In this document: positions 36,751 to 48,465 of the stretch, piece by piece | How the letters are laid out: each line of letters opens with the position of its first letter | Position numbering within the stretch: position 1 is the first letter of the stretch | From: Astrocystis sublimbata | Lineage: Eukaryota > Ascomycota > Sordariomycetes > Xylariales > Xylariaceae | NCBI GenBank assembly: GCA_022453515.1 | Contig: JAJNNY010000019.1 | Location: 558,001-622,000 of the forward strand | Length of the DNA stretch: 64,000 nucleotides | Direction: 5' to 3' | Notes under the pieces: generated by a model | The model's input: the letters and a program-made list of their open reading frames with translations, nothing else | Told to the model about the DNA's origin: nothing | Databases searched by the model: none | Translations under genes and position numbers: made by a program

Positions 36751-37703
36751 TGTTGCACGTTCTTGAGAGTTCGTGGTTCTATAACCCCTTCCTCTACTCT
36801 TACTTTTGCGTTTGGTAATGTGTTCAATATAGCAGTGACAAGAATCTGGTCATTATTGAGGAGTGAGACGGAAATTGGAGATGGTGTTCACAAGAGAGCG
36901 CGTCGATAAGATTGCTGGCTGTCTTACCTTTTCGTGGGTGTTTGTTTTCCTTAGTCAATGGTTAGACCGATAATAAATCGCCAGATCTTCAAGATACCCG
37001 GAGGCCAGCTACCAATTTTTTTTTCACATGTTCATAACACCAAACGATATAAGGATCCAGGCTCAGCGCGTCTTGGTATTGACGATACCATGTGCGCGCT
37101 ATAATGCCTGGCTAGCTAGGTAGTAAATCAGTCACTACCGACGGATTCTGCCCTGCAAAATTATTTACTCAGGCACACACGACAAGGGGTGAATCCTCAT
37201 CCGATTCCTATGGCTGATATGATCTAGCGCGCAGGTCTCCATCCATCGATTGGATGGGCGCTGCATCTTCATTCAACAAATCCATTGCGTCATGATGCGA
37301 AAGAGGGGATCGATCAGGTTCGGGGTCGGGGTCGGGGTCGGGTGTGCTGCAGTCAGCCGGCCGAAGTAAGGGATGTGGTGTGAGCTGGGTCGTAGGGTTT
37401 CGGGTTTTGATGAGACAATTATCGTGCGCTAGAATCGGTCCAGAGCCCAGTGATTCATCGCAACTCTGGTCATGTGGGGATATATGGAAAGTACCTAAGT
37501 TTAATTTGATAGGTATTCTGACAGCTACAGATGCAAGAGCGGGTTCTTATAACTATCCGTTCGGCTGGCGGCTACACTAAGGCTTGCGGGCTAAGGCTGC
37601 GCTAAGGAAGCAAGGGGAAATCAGGCGATCAAGCTGCGAGTCTATCGAATCGCTAATCTAAGTCAGAAATATGCATGGTCGTGACGGTTCGTGAGGTGGT
37701 GTA
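36751..37703. other. Intergenic spacer
   Basis: About 950 nt. Contains four units of GGGGTC at 37319-37343. It should hold the monooxygenase promoter (minus). No gene seen. Confidence 0.5.
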
Positions 37704-39161
37704 TTAGTTAGCCGGTTGCCCATCCACTTGAGCATGTTCGGGTCGTTTCCAGTGGACCTTGACGCCGCCCCAGCTCTCGTCGTTGTAACCCTGTTGGATC
37801 TTCCTGCACTTCTTGAGGCCCCATTCAGTTACACCAACCATCAAGCAACTCTCAAACATAAATGCGCAGCTCCCCTTGCCCACCATAGCCGGCTTGAGCT
37901 CCGCGTTGCTCGCGCCCTCGAAAGCTGCGGCGTCGGGTCCATGACCGCTCATCACGTTATGTAAGCTGGCTCCTCCGGGCATGAAACCGCCTTGTCCTCC
38001 TTTCTTCGCATCATAGTCACCCGCGATGAGGCCCATGAACTCGGACATGGTGTTGCGGTGGTACCACGGCGGACGGAACGTGCCTTCAGCCACCAACCAG
38101 CGCGGCGGGAAGATGACGAAGTCGGCAATAGCTGTTCCAGGGTGGTCCGATAACGCCGACAACACGGTGAAGATGGACGGGTCCGGATGGTCATACGAAA
38201 TGGAGCCGATGGTGTTGAATCGGCCGAGATCGTACTTATAGGGGTAATAGTTACCGTGCCAGGCCACGACATCAAAGGGTGTGTGAGGCTGCTGGGTCTG
38301 GAACAGTGAGTTGTTGAACTTAACAGTGATCGTATAGGTGTTCGGTCCCTCGGAAGCAGTGGCGCCGTAGTCCTCGGTGAAGGAGGCCGTCGGGGCCTGG
38401 AAGTCACGGGCGTTGGCGAGACAGTTGGAACCGATGGGGCCTAGTTCCGGGAGGGTGAAGTGCCCCTGATACAATTCCAGCGCATAGCCACGCGCTGGGC
38501 CGGATGGCAGATGAACCTGATATTTGATACCGCGCGGAATGACACATATCTCCATTGGACGAACAAGAAGCCATCCTAGCTCTGTCCTGATGTTGAGGAC
38601 ACCCTCTTGAGCCACGATCAACATGTCCCCATCAGCCGAGTAGAAGGCGGCGTAATCGTCCATGGACTTGCCGGCGGCGTATACGTAGATACCAACGCCC
38701 TGCTTCAGTGTGGGATCGCCAGCCCCGGCCACGAGATGTATACCGGACGCGAAGTCGGTCCCCTCATCGTGGTCAAAGGGGTCCCAGCGCAACTGGTTGG
38801 GGATATACTCCAGCCTCGCAGGGTCGCTTGGCTTATCAGAACTGAAGGGCCCATCCGCCACAGATGTGAAGGGAGGGTGAGCACAGGATGGCAGAATGCG
38901 GTACAACCACGATTGCTGATTCTCGTGTCTAGGTGCTGTGAATGCTGTGCCAGAGAGCTTCTCTGCATAGAGTCCGTAGGGGTGCTTCTGAGGAGAGTTT
39001 TGGCCGATAGGAAGTGCACCCGCAATGGCTTCGGTTCTGTGCAAGTCAGCATTGGGTGAATGAACAACGGCGGGCAGTGAGCAAGCAGCCTACTCAATAT
39101 ATGAACCGAAGCCGTTCTGATAGCTGTGCCGCTCGGGAAACTCAAAGGCTGTGACGGGCAT
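37704..39161 (-). CDS. hmgA: Homogentisate 1,2-dioxygenase
   Basis: Two exons (39161-39094, 39036-37704), 466 aa. An Fe(II) dioxygenase that opens the ring of homogentisate to maleylacetoacetate, the committed step of tyrosine catabolism; its loss causes homogentisate to accumulate and polymerise to pyomelanin. The start [20 protein letters not shown] is close to other fungal homologues. Iron ligands are visible in [13 protein letters not shown] (His and Glu) and in [11 protein letters not shown] (His), and the [12 protein letters not shown] block is diagnostic. The small first exon is joined through a GTAGGC donor and a split Glu codon. It is transcribed away from DPP IV and toward the monooxygenase. 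See fahA for the rest of the pathway. Confidence 0.95.
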
Positions 39162-40718
39162 CGTGACGACTTGTGTTCTTGGTGAAGGGGTCAACTTTGC
39201 AGGCTTTAAGGCTTCGAGGCTTCAAGACTTCAAGGCGGGTGGTCCTGATCAACAAACAAATGTCGTGAGACGAAGAGGCAGTCTACGACCGTTTCCATCT
39301 TAGACAATGGGCTTCAGTCACGAGAAGTTGTATGAGTTAAATGTAACCATGCGGGCCAGCGACGGCTACTGCAGGCTCAATAAACCCGAGAGATAGCTAC
39401 CTCTGGCCGAGATGGAGAGGGGCAAACCCCCAAATTCCGTTGGGAGAGGTTCCAATTCCGAGCTTGGAGCTTAGTGGTGGCGGGGCTGGTCCATCCGTGC
39501 ACCAGCCATGTTCGGGGTGTTGGGGTACCTTAGGTACCGAGGGTACCTAAGACGAGCCTAAGATTTGGGGGACTTGCAGCGACAGCACCTACGCGCTACC
39601 CACGCCGGCCACACGACCTACAGCATCAATTACCCGCCTAGGTAGATTCCTAGGCTGGCCCTTACCCTTATCCGAGGTTGGGCGGCATCCTCCTCATACC
39701 TGCCGCCTGCCGACCTGCTCGCCTGCCTCCGTCCACGGAGGCAATGCATGTTCAATAAACGGAATGGATCTGCGCGCGGATCTCGCTCTACTCTGTACAA
39801 TTCGCTGGTGTCAAAACATCAAAGAAATGTAACCGAACGAGCCGAACAATGTACCGCTTGCTCAGTTGCGGAGTGCGGGGGAGCTGACCGTGGAGACAGA
39901 CTGTCTGTCGCCTCTTGTCTTTGTCCTCTGCCCTGCTCTGATCTTTGGCAACTTTCCCTCGCTCTCAGACTACCAGAAATGCATTATCCCGAAAGCCATA
40001 ATATCATATTCATATTCAGTCTCCGCATTTGATCACACATACTGGACTGCAAATTGGGAGGCTCTGAGCCCTTGTTGGGCAGCGCAGCTTGAATACATAC
40101 AATCCTAGCATCCTAGATCTTGGACTTATGTTGCTCGTTGTCGTAAAAGACCTTCCAGCCAGTCACAAGAGCCAGTCAAAGCACATAGACATAATGCCTG
40201 AGACAGCGTTATTGCTTCAGCAGATTTCAATCCAAAGTGCCCCAGTCCGCGATGACAGTTCGGTTCTCACAGTATTGCATGCCAAGAGCAGAGCATCAAT
40301 GAGATGCAACGTTGATAAACCAATCTCAACCCGATGCCAAGTCGACCGGGGAAGCTCTGAGCTTTCCGCTACAGGAAGGCGACATCTTTTACCAAGCATC
40401 CAAGATTGATCTCATTGGAGCTGCTCTCGAGCGGCCCCCGCTACGCACTTGACGTGCTATTAGCCAAGAACCGTTGGCGATATCATGTTTGCTCGGCAGG
40501 AACACAATATGATAGCGCGGCGCGTATGATAATGCATGATAAGACTGACGTCCGGAAACTATAAAGTGCGGACAGGCTGTGTCCTTCGTATAGTCCAGTA
40601 GTTCCTTGTTCTACCTAGCTACAACGTGTTTTGCGCCTGTGAACTGGAGCGGAACGTTGCCTCCCGTTGCCTTGCTTCATACTGGTAGCTCACATCCAGG
40701 TAGGACGAGGAGCGCATC
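39162..40718. other. Divergent promoter region of hmgA and DPP IV
   Basis: About 1.56 kb with nested GGTACC-centred palindromes near 39525-39550. No gene seen. Confidence 0.5.
40560..40566 (+). promoter_or_regulatory. TATA-like element before DPP IV
   Basis: TATAAAG about 155 nt before the ATG at 40719. Confidence 0.35.
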
Positions 40719-43218
40719 ATGAGGCTCTATCTTGTCGCTTGCCTGGCACTGGCCCCGTCTACGGTTCTAGCCATTGAGCCTCCACGGCAGCCTCATGCGC
40801 CGACCGGTAATGGTGACAAGATTCTGACCTGGAACGAGACGTACGTGAACAATCAATTCCGCACGAGCAGTATCTCTGTCAGCTGGCTCTCCGGCGGCGA
40901 AGACGGCCAATATGTAAGTGGTGAAGGGGGCGCTATGGTGCTATTACTTTCCCCTGGGCGCTTTTACATCCCAACATGAGACTCCCTCCATCCCAACAAC
41001 ATATCCTTCATGATTCGCACAATCGATGGAAAGTTTGGCCATGAGTTCTAAAGGCTAATTCATGTTTGATAAGATCTACCAAGCTGAGGATGGCGCTCTT
41101 ATGCTCGAGAACTACATCACCGGGGAATCTTCCACCTTTGCCTCGGCCGAAGTGATCCCGGACGGAGTGTGGGAGTATTGGATTCACACCGACCTTTCGA
41201 AGGTGCTGTTTGCTACCAACTACACGAAACAGTACCGCCACTCGTATTTTGCAGATTATTCTGTTCTGGAGCTTGCGTCGGGCAAGGTTACCCCGTTGGT
41301 CGACGACCAGATTGGCGACATCCAATATGCCGAGTTCGCTCCTGTTGGCGACGCGATCGCCTTTGTTCGCGACAAAAACCTGTTCGTGAGCCTGAACGGC
41401 ACCATATCCCAGATAACAGACGATGGCTCCCCGGATATGTTCAACGGAGTTCCTGACTGGGTGTATGAGGAAGAGATCTTTGGTAGTCGTTCGGCTATCT
41501 GGTGGTCGCCCGATGGCAAGAAGCTCGCTTATCTCGGATTCAATGAGACCGGTGTCGAGACCTTTACCGTTCCGTACTTCATGGACAACATGAAGATTGC
41601 CCCAGTCTACCCGAAGAACCTCGAATTGCGCTATCCTAAAGTGGGTACCAAGAATCCGACCGTCAGCTTGACCTTGCTCTCCGTTGGAAGCAACGAAAAA
41701 GTAGCGATCTCTTTAGACGCCTTTGACGAAGACGACTTGGTCATCGGAGAGGTTGCGTGGGTAACAGACAGCCATGCTAGCTTCGTCTATACCGCCTTTA
41801 ATCGCGTGCAAGATTTGTCGAAGCATGTTCGCGTCGACGTTGGGGACAAAGTTACATCCGAGGTAGTGCGGGAGCGCGATGGCACCGACGGATGGCTTGA
41901 TAACAACATCGCCATACAGTACGTTGGGCCGATCAATGGATCGAGCACCGACTACTACGTTGATCTTTCGGACGAGTCGGGTTGGCTGCACCTTTACTTG
42001 TACGCTGCCGACGGGTCAAGCTCCAAAGCACTGACCAGTGGAGACTGGGAAGTCGTTAGCATCTTGAAGGTTGACACGTCACGCGAACTCATCTACTTTA
42101 CTTCGACACAGCATGACAGCACCGAACGACATATTTATAGCGTCTCCTATTCGAGCGGCGAGAAGAAGGCCCTTGTTGATGACTCTGTAGCGGCTTCATG
42201 GGGCGCTTCTTTCTCTTCAGGCGGTGGCTACTATATCCTTAGCTACCAGGGTCCAGATGTACCCTTTCAGGAATTGTACGCTGTCAATGATACCAAAGCG
42301 CCATTACGCACTGTCACGTCCAATGAGAACCTGTGGGACAAGCTTCAGGACTACAACTTGCCGAATGCCACATACTTCAAACTGAAGCATCCTGACGGCT
42401 ATACTATGGACGTCAAACAAGTTCTTCCGCCAAGTTTTGATCCTGAGAAGAAGTATCCCGTCCTCTTCACTCCCTATGGTGGACCTGGTGCCCAAGAAGT
42501 CCACAAGACTTTTGCATCCCCCAACTGGAATGCATATATCTCCTCGGATCCAGAGCTCGAGTACATTACATACACGGTTGATAACCGAGGCTCAGGCTAC
42601 CAAGGCCGGGCCTATCGATCCTTCGTAGCTTCCCATCTCGGCGAGTTCGAGGCAGAAGACCAAATTTGGGCCGCTCAAGAGCTCGTCAGGCAGCACAGTT
42701 TCATCGACAAGGACCATATCGGTATTTTTGGATGGTCATTCGGCGGTTATCTATCGTCAAAGATTGTCGAGGCGGACTCTGGCGTCTTCTCACTGGCCCT
42801 CATCGTAGCACCTGTGAGTGATTGGCGCTTTTACGACAGCATGTACACTGAGCGCTATATGAAGACATCACAGACCAACCCCGACGGCTATGCTAAGACG
42901 GCGGTGCGCAACGTCGACGGTTTCAAGAACATTGCCGGCGGCTTCGCCATCATGCACGGAATTGGAGATGATAACGTCCACTATCAAAACACGGCCGCGC
43001 TCGTCGATCTGCTCGTCGGCGCCGGTGTGCCTCCGTCGAAATTTCAGTGGCGCTCCTACACAGATTCGGATCACGGGATTCGCTACAATGGCGCAAATAC
43101 GTATCCGTACAAGGAGCTGACTCAATTGTTGTTTCGGGAAAAGCTCCGGGGTAAAGAGACGATCGCACATCAGTGGACCAAGAGATTGACGAGCGATACA
43201 GACGAGCCATCGTCGTAA
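40719..43218 (+). CDS. dpp4: Secreted dipeptidyl peptidase IV
   Basis: Two exons (40719-40913, 41074-43218), 779 aa, the usual length. The N-terminal signal peptide ([18 protein letters not shown]) predicts secretion. The N-terminal half is the DPP IV beta-propeller, with the substrate-anchoring double glutamate in [10 protein letters not shown]; the C-terminal half is the S9 alpha/beta hydrolase. Catalytic triad: S620 in GWSFGG, an aspartate in HGIGDDNVH (about 697-698) and H732 in DSDHGI. The enzyme removes X-Pro or X-Ala dipeptides from peptide N-termini during extracellular protein digestion. Many N-x-S/T sites suggest glycosylation. The intron is phase 0, from GTAAGT to GATAAG. Confidence 0.95.
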
Positions 43219-43929
43219 TTAAGTAGTATCTATAGTCTGCACGCTTTCTTACTATTTGTATATATACTTTATATTTATTGTGGAATCATTTGACTTATGC
43301 CACCATATGCAACGGGATGTGACAATACTACCTGATGTGTGCCCTGCCCGTTTTCAAACCTCGTTCCTTGATGAAGGAATGTGATAGTAGAGCAATCAGT
43401 TGCTCAAGATGAACCATGACTTATCCTTTAATCTCATTCTCTGTTCAAGTACTCATTCGCGTGTTTTATCCTGCTATAGCGAGGTCGTATGTAAATGTGC
43501 TAGCCGCACACTTACAATACTGCCCATCTCCATCCACATTGGGCCTTGAAAATCGTGCTTCATCATACCATCTACATCTGATCAGCAATATGAGGACAAG
43601 ATTGAGAAGATGTATATTAAGTGCTGTCTATTCCATTGGGCCACGACATCATTAAATTTGAGGTGCTTGGGACGTTAATATCCAGGTTGAGGTTGGTACA
43701 CAACACCATTTCCACAAGGTGAAATAGGCTCAGAGGTCAACCTAATTCGATCGCACGAGATTCTCTTGCATTCGACGAATGGGAGCCTGTCCACCCCAAG
43801 ATGCGAACAGACTGGATGGAGGAAGATCTCAACCCTCAGTGGCTGTCCATGTAGGTCCAGGCGGAAGCAATTCAGGCTATAAGCGTAATTATCCTTCAAC
43901 TTTTTAGCCCTATGACGATACTTTACTAT
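43219..43929. other. Intergenic between convergent genes
   Basis: About 700 nt, AT-rich, no gene seen. Confidence 0.5.
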
Positions 43930-45069
43930 CTAGTAATAGATAGGGATGCCAATGAAGGTGAGGAAAAGAGGAATTTTCATAACGTCCAAGAAGATATCTC
44001 TTTTGCGCCCTAGCCGAACACCACTGCGGATTGGCCCTTCCATTCCTTTTGGCGTCATCTTAAAACTGCGGGCTCGCGAATCTCTGCCGATATTAACTTG
44101 GAGATCGCCACACTTCGTGAACCACGCAGGAGAGCCGGCCAAAAGGCCCCATTCCCCCGGCTGCCAGTCTGACATCTGAACTTCACATTTCCTTCCCGCG
44201 TTGGCGTCGGGCATCGTCCATGCGAATAAGGATTCGTCCATGATGTGACTCGAAAGGAGTATCTCTTGCAAACGTCTAAATGCACGTGGGCCTCCTTCTC
44301 CGTACACCACAGGCATAGCAATGTTGAAAATCCCTATCATACTGTATGCCATATCTTCTGGATAGGTGGTTTCGCGATGAGACATCCAACTCATCTTGAC
44401 TGCAATGCACTAGGTTGGGCGATCAACGTCAATTAGATAGGGTCTCATCAAAACGATTCTTTCCAACGGGTTACTCACAGCTTCATTGATGTGTTTCTCG
44501 CCAGTATGGTATCCTGAGTCGATGCCCGTGATGGTGGCGAGCGCAGTAGCCAGCTCCCTTTTAGTGCCCATGTAGTTCCAGTCCATGTCATAGAATTCCA
44601 AGCTCCACGGCGCCAACAATTCCTGGAGCGTCCATCCTCTTGAAAACCATTCGGAGAATTTCCCATCCGCGCGTCTAAAGACTTCGGGGTCTCTAGAGCG
44701 GTGGTCTTTTCGAATTCCTACATCACTCACGTAGGTGATGCACAATGCTGCGTCGCGATACCAGCTATACATGGCGTTGATAGCTTCGGCATAGTCTCTC
44801 GCGTCCGTCTTGTCGATGCAACACGTATCCATCCATAACCATCTGAGTCCCTATTTTCGGGCGATCTCGCAGGCGCCGCGGATCTTGTCCACCTGAGGCA
44901 GCTTCAAAGGTCGCTCGCCGGATCTTAACTCTGCTGTATAATTTGGAAGCTGTTGATATGTGATCTCTTCGTCTCCAAGCCAGCGGTGCGACAAGATGCC
45001 ATATTGTTCGTTATGTACGCCGCTGTTGTTACTCTTTACCTCGTAAGTCTCTGTGTTGAGGAGTCGCAT
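43930..45069 (-). pseudogene. HET-domain (heterokaryon incompatibility) gene with an in-frame stop
   Basis: Exons 45069-44480 and 44409-43930 would encode 356 aa with the HET domain signature: GILSHRWLGDEEITYQQL near the start, LWMDTCCIDK, SRGWTLQELLAP, then YPEDMAYSMIGIF and MPVVYGEG. HET proteins trigger cell death when incompatible strains fuse. A TAG at 44853-44851 (codon 73) falls between EIARK and GLRWLWMDTCC, where relatives have an uninterrupted helix; no splice signal removes it. The frame is otherwise intact, so the loss looks recent. A CAG-to-TAG change would be a C-to-T transition in the CpA context favoured by repeat-induced point mutation. The intron (GTGAGT to CCTAG) restores the expected INEA-CIAVKMSW join. 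Confidence 0.75.
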
Positions 45070-46243
45070 GACGAATGATGTGGTGCACGATGCCTCTTCA
45101 AAGGGGAAAAAGCTAACAAGAGTGCAGGGATTATGCTAAATGGAACTTGGTTATCTCTGATGCATGTGAACAATTCATAGCAAGACTCAGTCAGCATCGA
45201 GAAATACATAGTCTCTAAGTTGAGCCACGCCGTGTTGTTACCTCTAATTATACCCTGTCTTCATCGGCCACGTCATCATAAGATAGTCCTAGCCATAATA
45301 TGTACTTCACAACGCCACAAGGCATGGATATGGAGTCATGCTCGCTCCTAGCTGGACAGCAACATCTACGCGGCGCATTGCCACCCATGACACGAAGTCC
45401 GCCTACCTAGGTATTTAAACAAGATTTGCCACTTCTACCCTGTCATTGTTCGAATATGACTATATACTCAGCATTCGACATTCACTAATGTAGCTTGAAG
45501 AGCTGGTTCGTACATTCATCAACCCCTCGCGCGCAATCTTACTATAACACTTATTTTCTTCTGTGATATCCTTCACGATATTTTCAGACCTCATACTTGT
45601 AGCGGAACTCAAGGCCATATAGATACGCTGAGCTTCTATTGGCATGATATAATTAGATCTTGCAGAGCGACATATATTCACCGCGGTATGGTGATCTCAT
45701 CCTCACCTGCGCACATCCACACGCCAGCAAAATGGGCGACCTGATTAGGTACATGTACTTCTTATTTGATGTCATGGGCTGTCAACAACTTACATCAGCT
45801 TACCAGCCAAGTGCTCAGCCACGCTGCCGCCGCCTGCCACTCATGGCTTTCGTTGTCTGTTGGTTTTAGCCCATGAGCAAAGTACGGTCCAGCTTTTCGG
45901 CGAATAAGTTGCGCAAGGCGATGACTGCAGATTGCATAAACTACTGTACCACCCGAGTTATAACGCGTCATTGAGATACAAAATGAACGTTAAGTGGGTA
46001 ACGGGACTTTGGTTAATCTGACAAGTTTGTTTGATAAATGTTTTCGTGCTTTCCTGCATATGGCAACAATACAGTCGTACGGGAAAGCCGACGTTGATGG
46101 CCAAATAGACTTGACTGGCTGCTGAGTGGCTGCTATGGTAGGATCTGCGCCCTGGCTCTAGCGGTCCTGTTAGGCATTCTACACTAAAGGATTCAAATGA
46201 TATTGGGTTAAGCAAACCTCAGGATTAATGGTGATCTCATTTC
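45070..46243. other. Intergenic, AT-rich
   Basis: About 1.2 kb. Contains TACCTAGGTA at 45404-45413. No gene seen. Confidence 0.5.
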
Positions 46244-46711
46244 ATGACGCTCGATGGCGAGAGCTACAACTTCGACGCCGGAATGGCTGGTTGTGAGTGG
46301 GCGGCGTACCTACGTGTCAGGCATTCGGAGGCCATTGTGTTGCGCGTGTATCCCAGAAACCGTACAGCAAAGGGAGAAGATATACTGTGCCAGATCATCA
46401 GCTCCTTGATCTATAATCTCGCCACACTTGTTCCCGACACCTTCAGTAAAGTGGACGGCTTGGCGAAATCGCACTTCGAAACACTAAAGCAAGGCGGCAC
46501 TCGGGGTATCAGTGCGGGAATAGAAATCATTGAGTCACTTCCAGAATTGAAAATTCCAAGTGATAAAATTCTATGGGTTGTGGATGCGATGAACCTAGCA
46601 GAGGGAGAGAATACGTCGGCTGGTGTGAAGAATCTGAAGGTTGGGCTACAGCGACTATTAGCACGTCGCAAAGGGCATCTACTATACACCATAGCCAAGA
46701 AAAGACACTGA
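46244..46711 (+). CDS. Hypothetical protein, 155 aa, probably a fragment of a larger gene
   Basis: An uninterrupted frame with convincing protein character: EAIVLRVYPRNRTAKGEDILCQIISSL has beta-strand/helix alternation like a nucleotide-binding or effector fold, and KILWVVDAMNLAEGE looks like a buried strand ending in acidic residues, similar to a Walker B strand. There is no Walker A loop and the frame starts abruptly, so this may be the remnant of a longer fungal protein or a gene whose 5' exons I could not find. It converges with the vWA gene, 65 nt apart. No family can be named. Confidence 0.4.
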   Translation: MTLDGESYNFDAGMAGCEWAAYLRVRHSEAIVLRVYPRNRTAKGEDILCQIISSLIYNLATLVPDTFSKVDGLAKSHFETLKQGGTRGISAGIEIIESLPELKIPSDKILWVVDAMNLAEGENTSAGVKNLKVGLQRLLARRKGHLLYTIAKKRH

Positions 46712-46776
46712 CACAAGAGTACCACAGATTCATAGTCCCCAGTTTAGAAATAGGAAATCGCACAAATACAGAATGT

Positions 46777-47692
46777 CTAGACCTCATGGTAATCAAGTGA
46801 TCGCCTCACGCCTCCAAGTGCGACTTTCAGTTTGCCCGCCTCCGACAATTCGCCCGGCTTCCCAGTCCAAGTTGACATATCTACCATATCTCTTATGCGA
46901 TTCCTCTTCCAGATCCCGTCATCCAAGAACCTGATTATATCCTCGGGTACCTCTCGACCGGCATCCCCCACCCTGAAGAATTGCACGCCGGCCTGGTATT
47001 TCGGAGCCCCCACAGTGTCCAGCCTCCTCGCCGTGTCAAAAATTGCTTTGAAGCAACCAGTATCTACGTGCCATCGCATGTCTGTGATAACGATGACATT
47101 CAACGGGGTTATGAGCGTCTTGCCTCGGGACTTTTTCAGAGTGGCTTCGTATCTCTCCATGTACGGGGTTAGGATTGAGGCTAGCCGCTCTTTCATGTGG
47201 CACTTGCCTCTCGGCATCACGTTGTGGTAGATACCCGTAACATTGTCGGGCATGTCCAGGTTCCCCTTCATTTCTCCGATATGTTCGTATCCGGAGCGAC
47301 CCGTCAAGTGATATCCTCTTGCGCGATGATTCACAAACTCGATATCAATCCCATCTGGGTCCAATTTGATGCCGATGGGTGCGATTATCCTGAGGATGTC
47401 CCAAACCTCATCCCAGCACTTTTGCATTGAATCGGAATCGTCGATGAGAAGAAGTGTATTTATCTGTTTGAGGGCCAGGTATGGATCCGCTTCTCTGCCG
47501 ATGTGGCCAATGTATACAGGTTCGTCGCGGGGCCCTTTATACATATGGTCTTGGATAGGGTCGGACGGCCCTGGAATGGTCGAATCGAGGGGGTAAGGGA
47601 GACCTGTGCTATCGTCAGTCCAGGTTCGTTACATCTGAGCCTCTGTCGAACTTGAAATACGCACCATGGTCATATGGCTTGTTTCGCGGCAT
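46777..47692 (-). CDS. von Willebrand factor A-type domain protein
   Basis: Two exons (47692-47665, 47603-46777), 284 aa. The vWA fold is indicated by the metal-ion-dependent adhesion site TLLLIDDSDSM (D-x-S-x-S) and the central strand NVIVITDMRW, which ends in the aspartate expected at the third MIDAS loop. Short N-terminal proline-rich segment, no signal peptide. Intracellular fungal vWA proteins of this type are poorly studied. The first exon is only 28 nt (GTGCGT donor, GCACAG acceptor) and begins MPRNKPYDHG. A decayed relative may lie at 537-776. Confidence 0.7.
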
Positions 47693-48465
47693 TGCGAGTT
47701 GATCGAGCAGGTGGACTTGCACAGGATAGTAATTATTTGCCCCAACGTATGCAACATACGATCTTAAATACATGATCATTCGGTGCTCGATCTGTTTAAT
47801 CGTCTTTGTGTCTCTGATGAAACATTACTGGCCCCTATTCCAGTCTCCCCATTGTGTCACCCAGTTCTAATATGATACATATTTTTTATCGGCCTACTGC
47901 AATACGGCATGGGACAAAGCAGCACACCACAATCGCCTACCTAGCAGTTTAGCAACCAAAGCAACGGTTCGTTTTCCACTTTCATGTAAGTTGAACGTTT
48001 GGTGCTTCTCTTGGGCTGTTGGCTTTGTTTCATAAGTGATACTCTAAGCTTTTCAATTTTATTTCAACCGTATTTCGGCCAGAAATTGACGAAAAGTCGT
48101 TACTGCCGGGGCCTGATCTTTGACCTACCTAATTTGACCCTAACTTGCTAGCTCATATAGCTGCATCTTCATCACCTCAATCAAGCTACTTTAGAAAATA
48201 ATGGCAAGGATTGACCCTAAGCTAACCCTAACCCAAGATGTAGAGAGAAGTCAAAAGCTCGGGCCTCACTGTCGCAAGCTGCATGCCCACGAACGATCCG
48301 CCGAATCCCCGACAACGTGTGCGCCGCTGTTGTGTTGTATGTACTCATATGCTTGGTGGAAGCGAAGCGACTAGGCCAAATCCTATATGATAATAGCAAA
48401 GTGTATGATCTTATTGGAAGCGACGAACTCTAAAACATCAAACCAACTCAAAATACCCAAATTGT
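47693..48465. other. Intergenic spacer
   Basis: About 770 nt. Contains two telomere-like CCCTAA units at 48222-48234. No gene seen. Confidence 0.5.
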
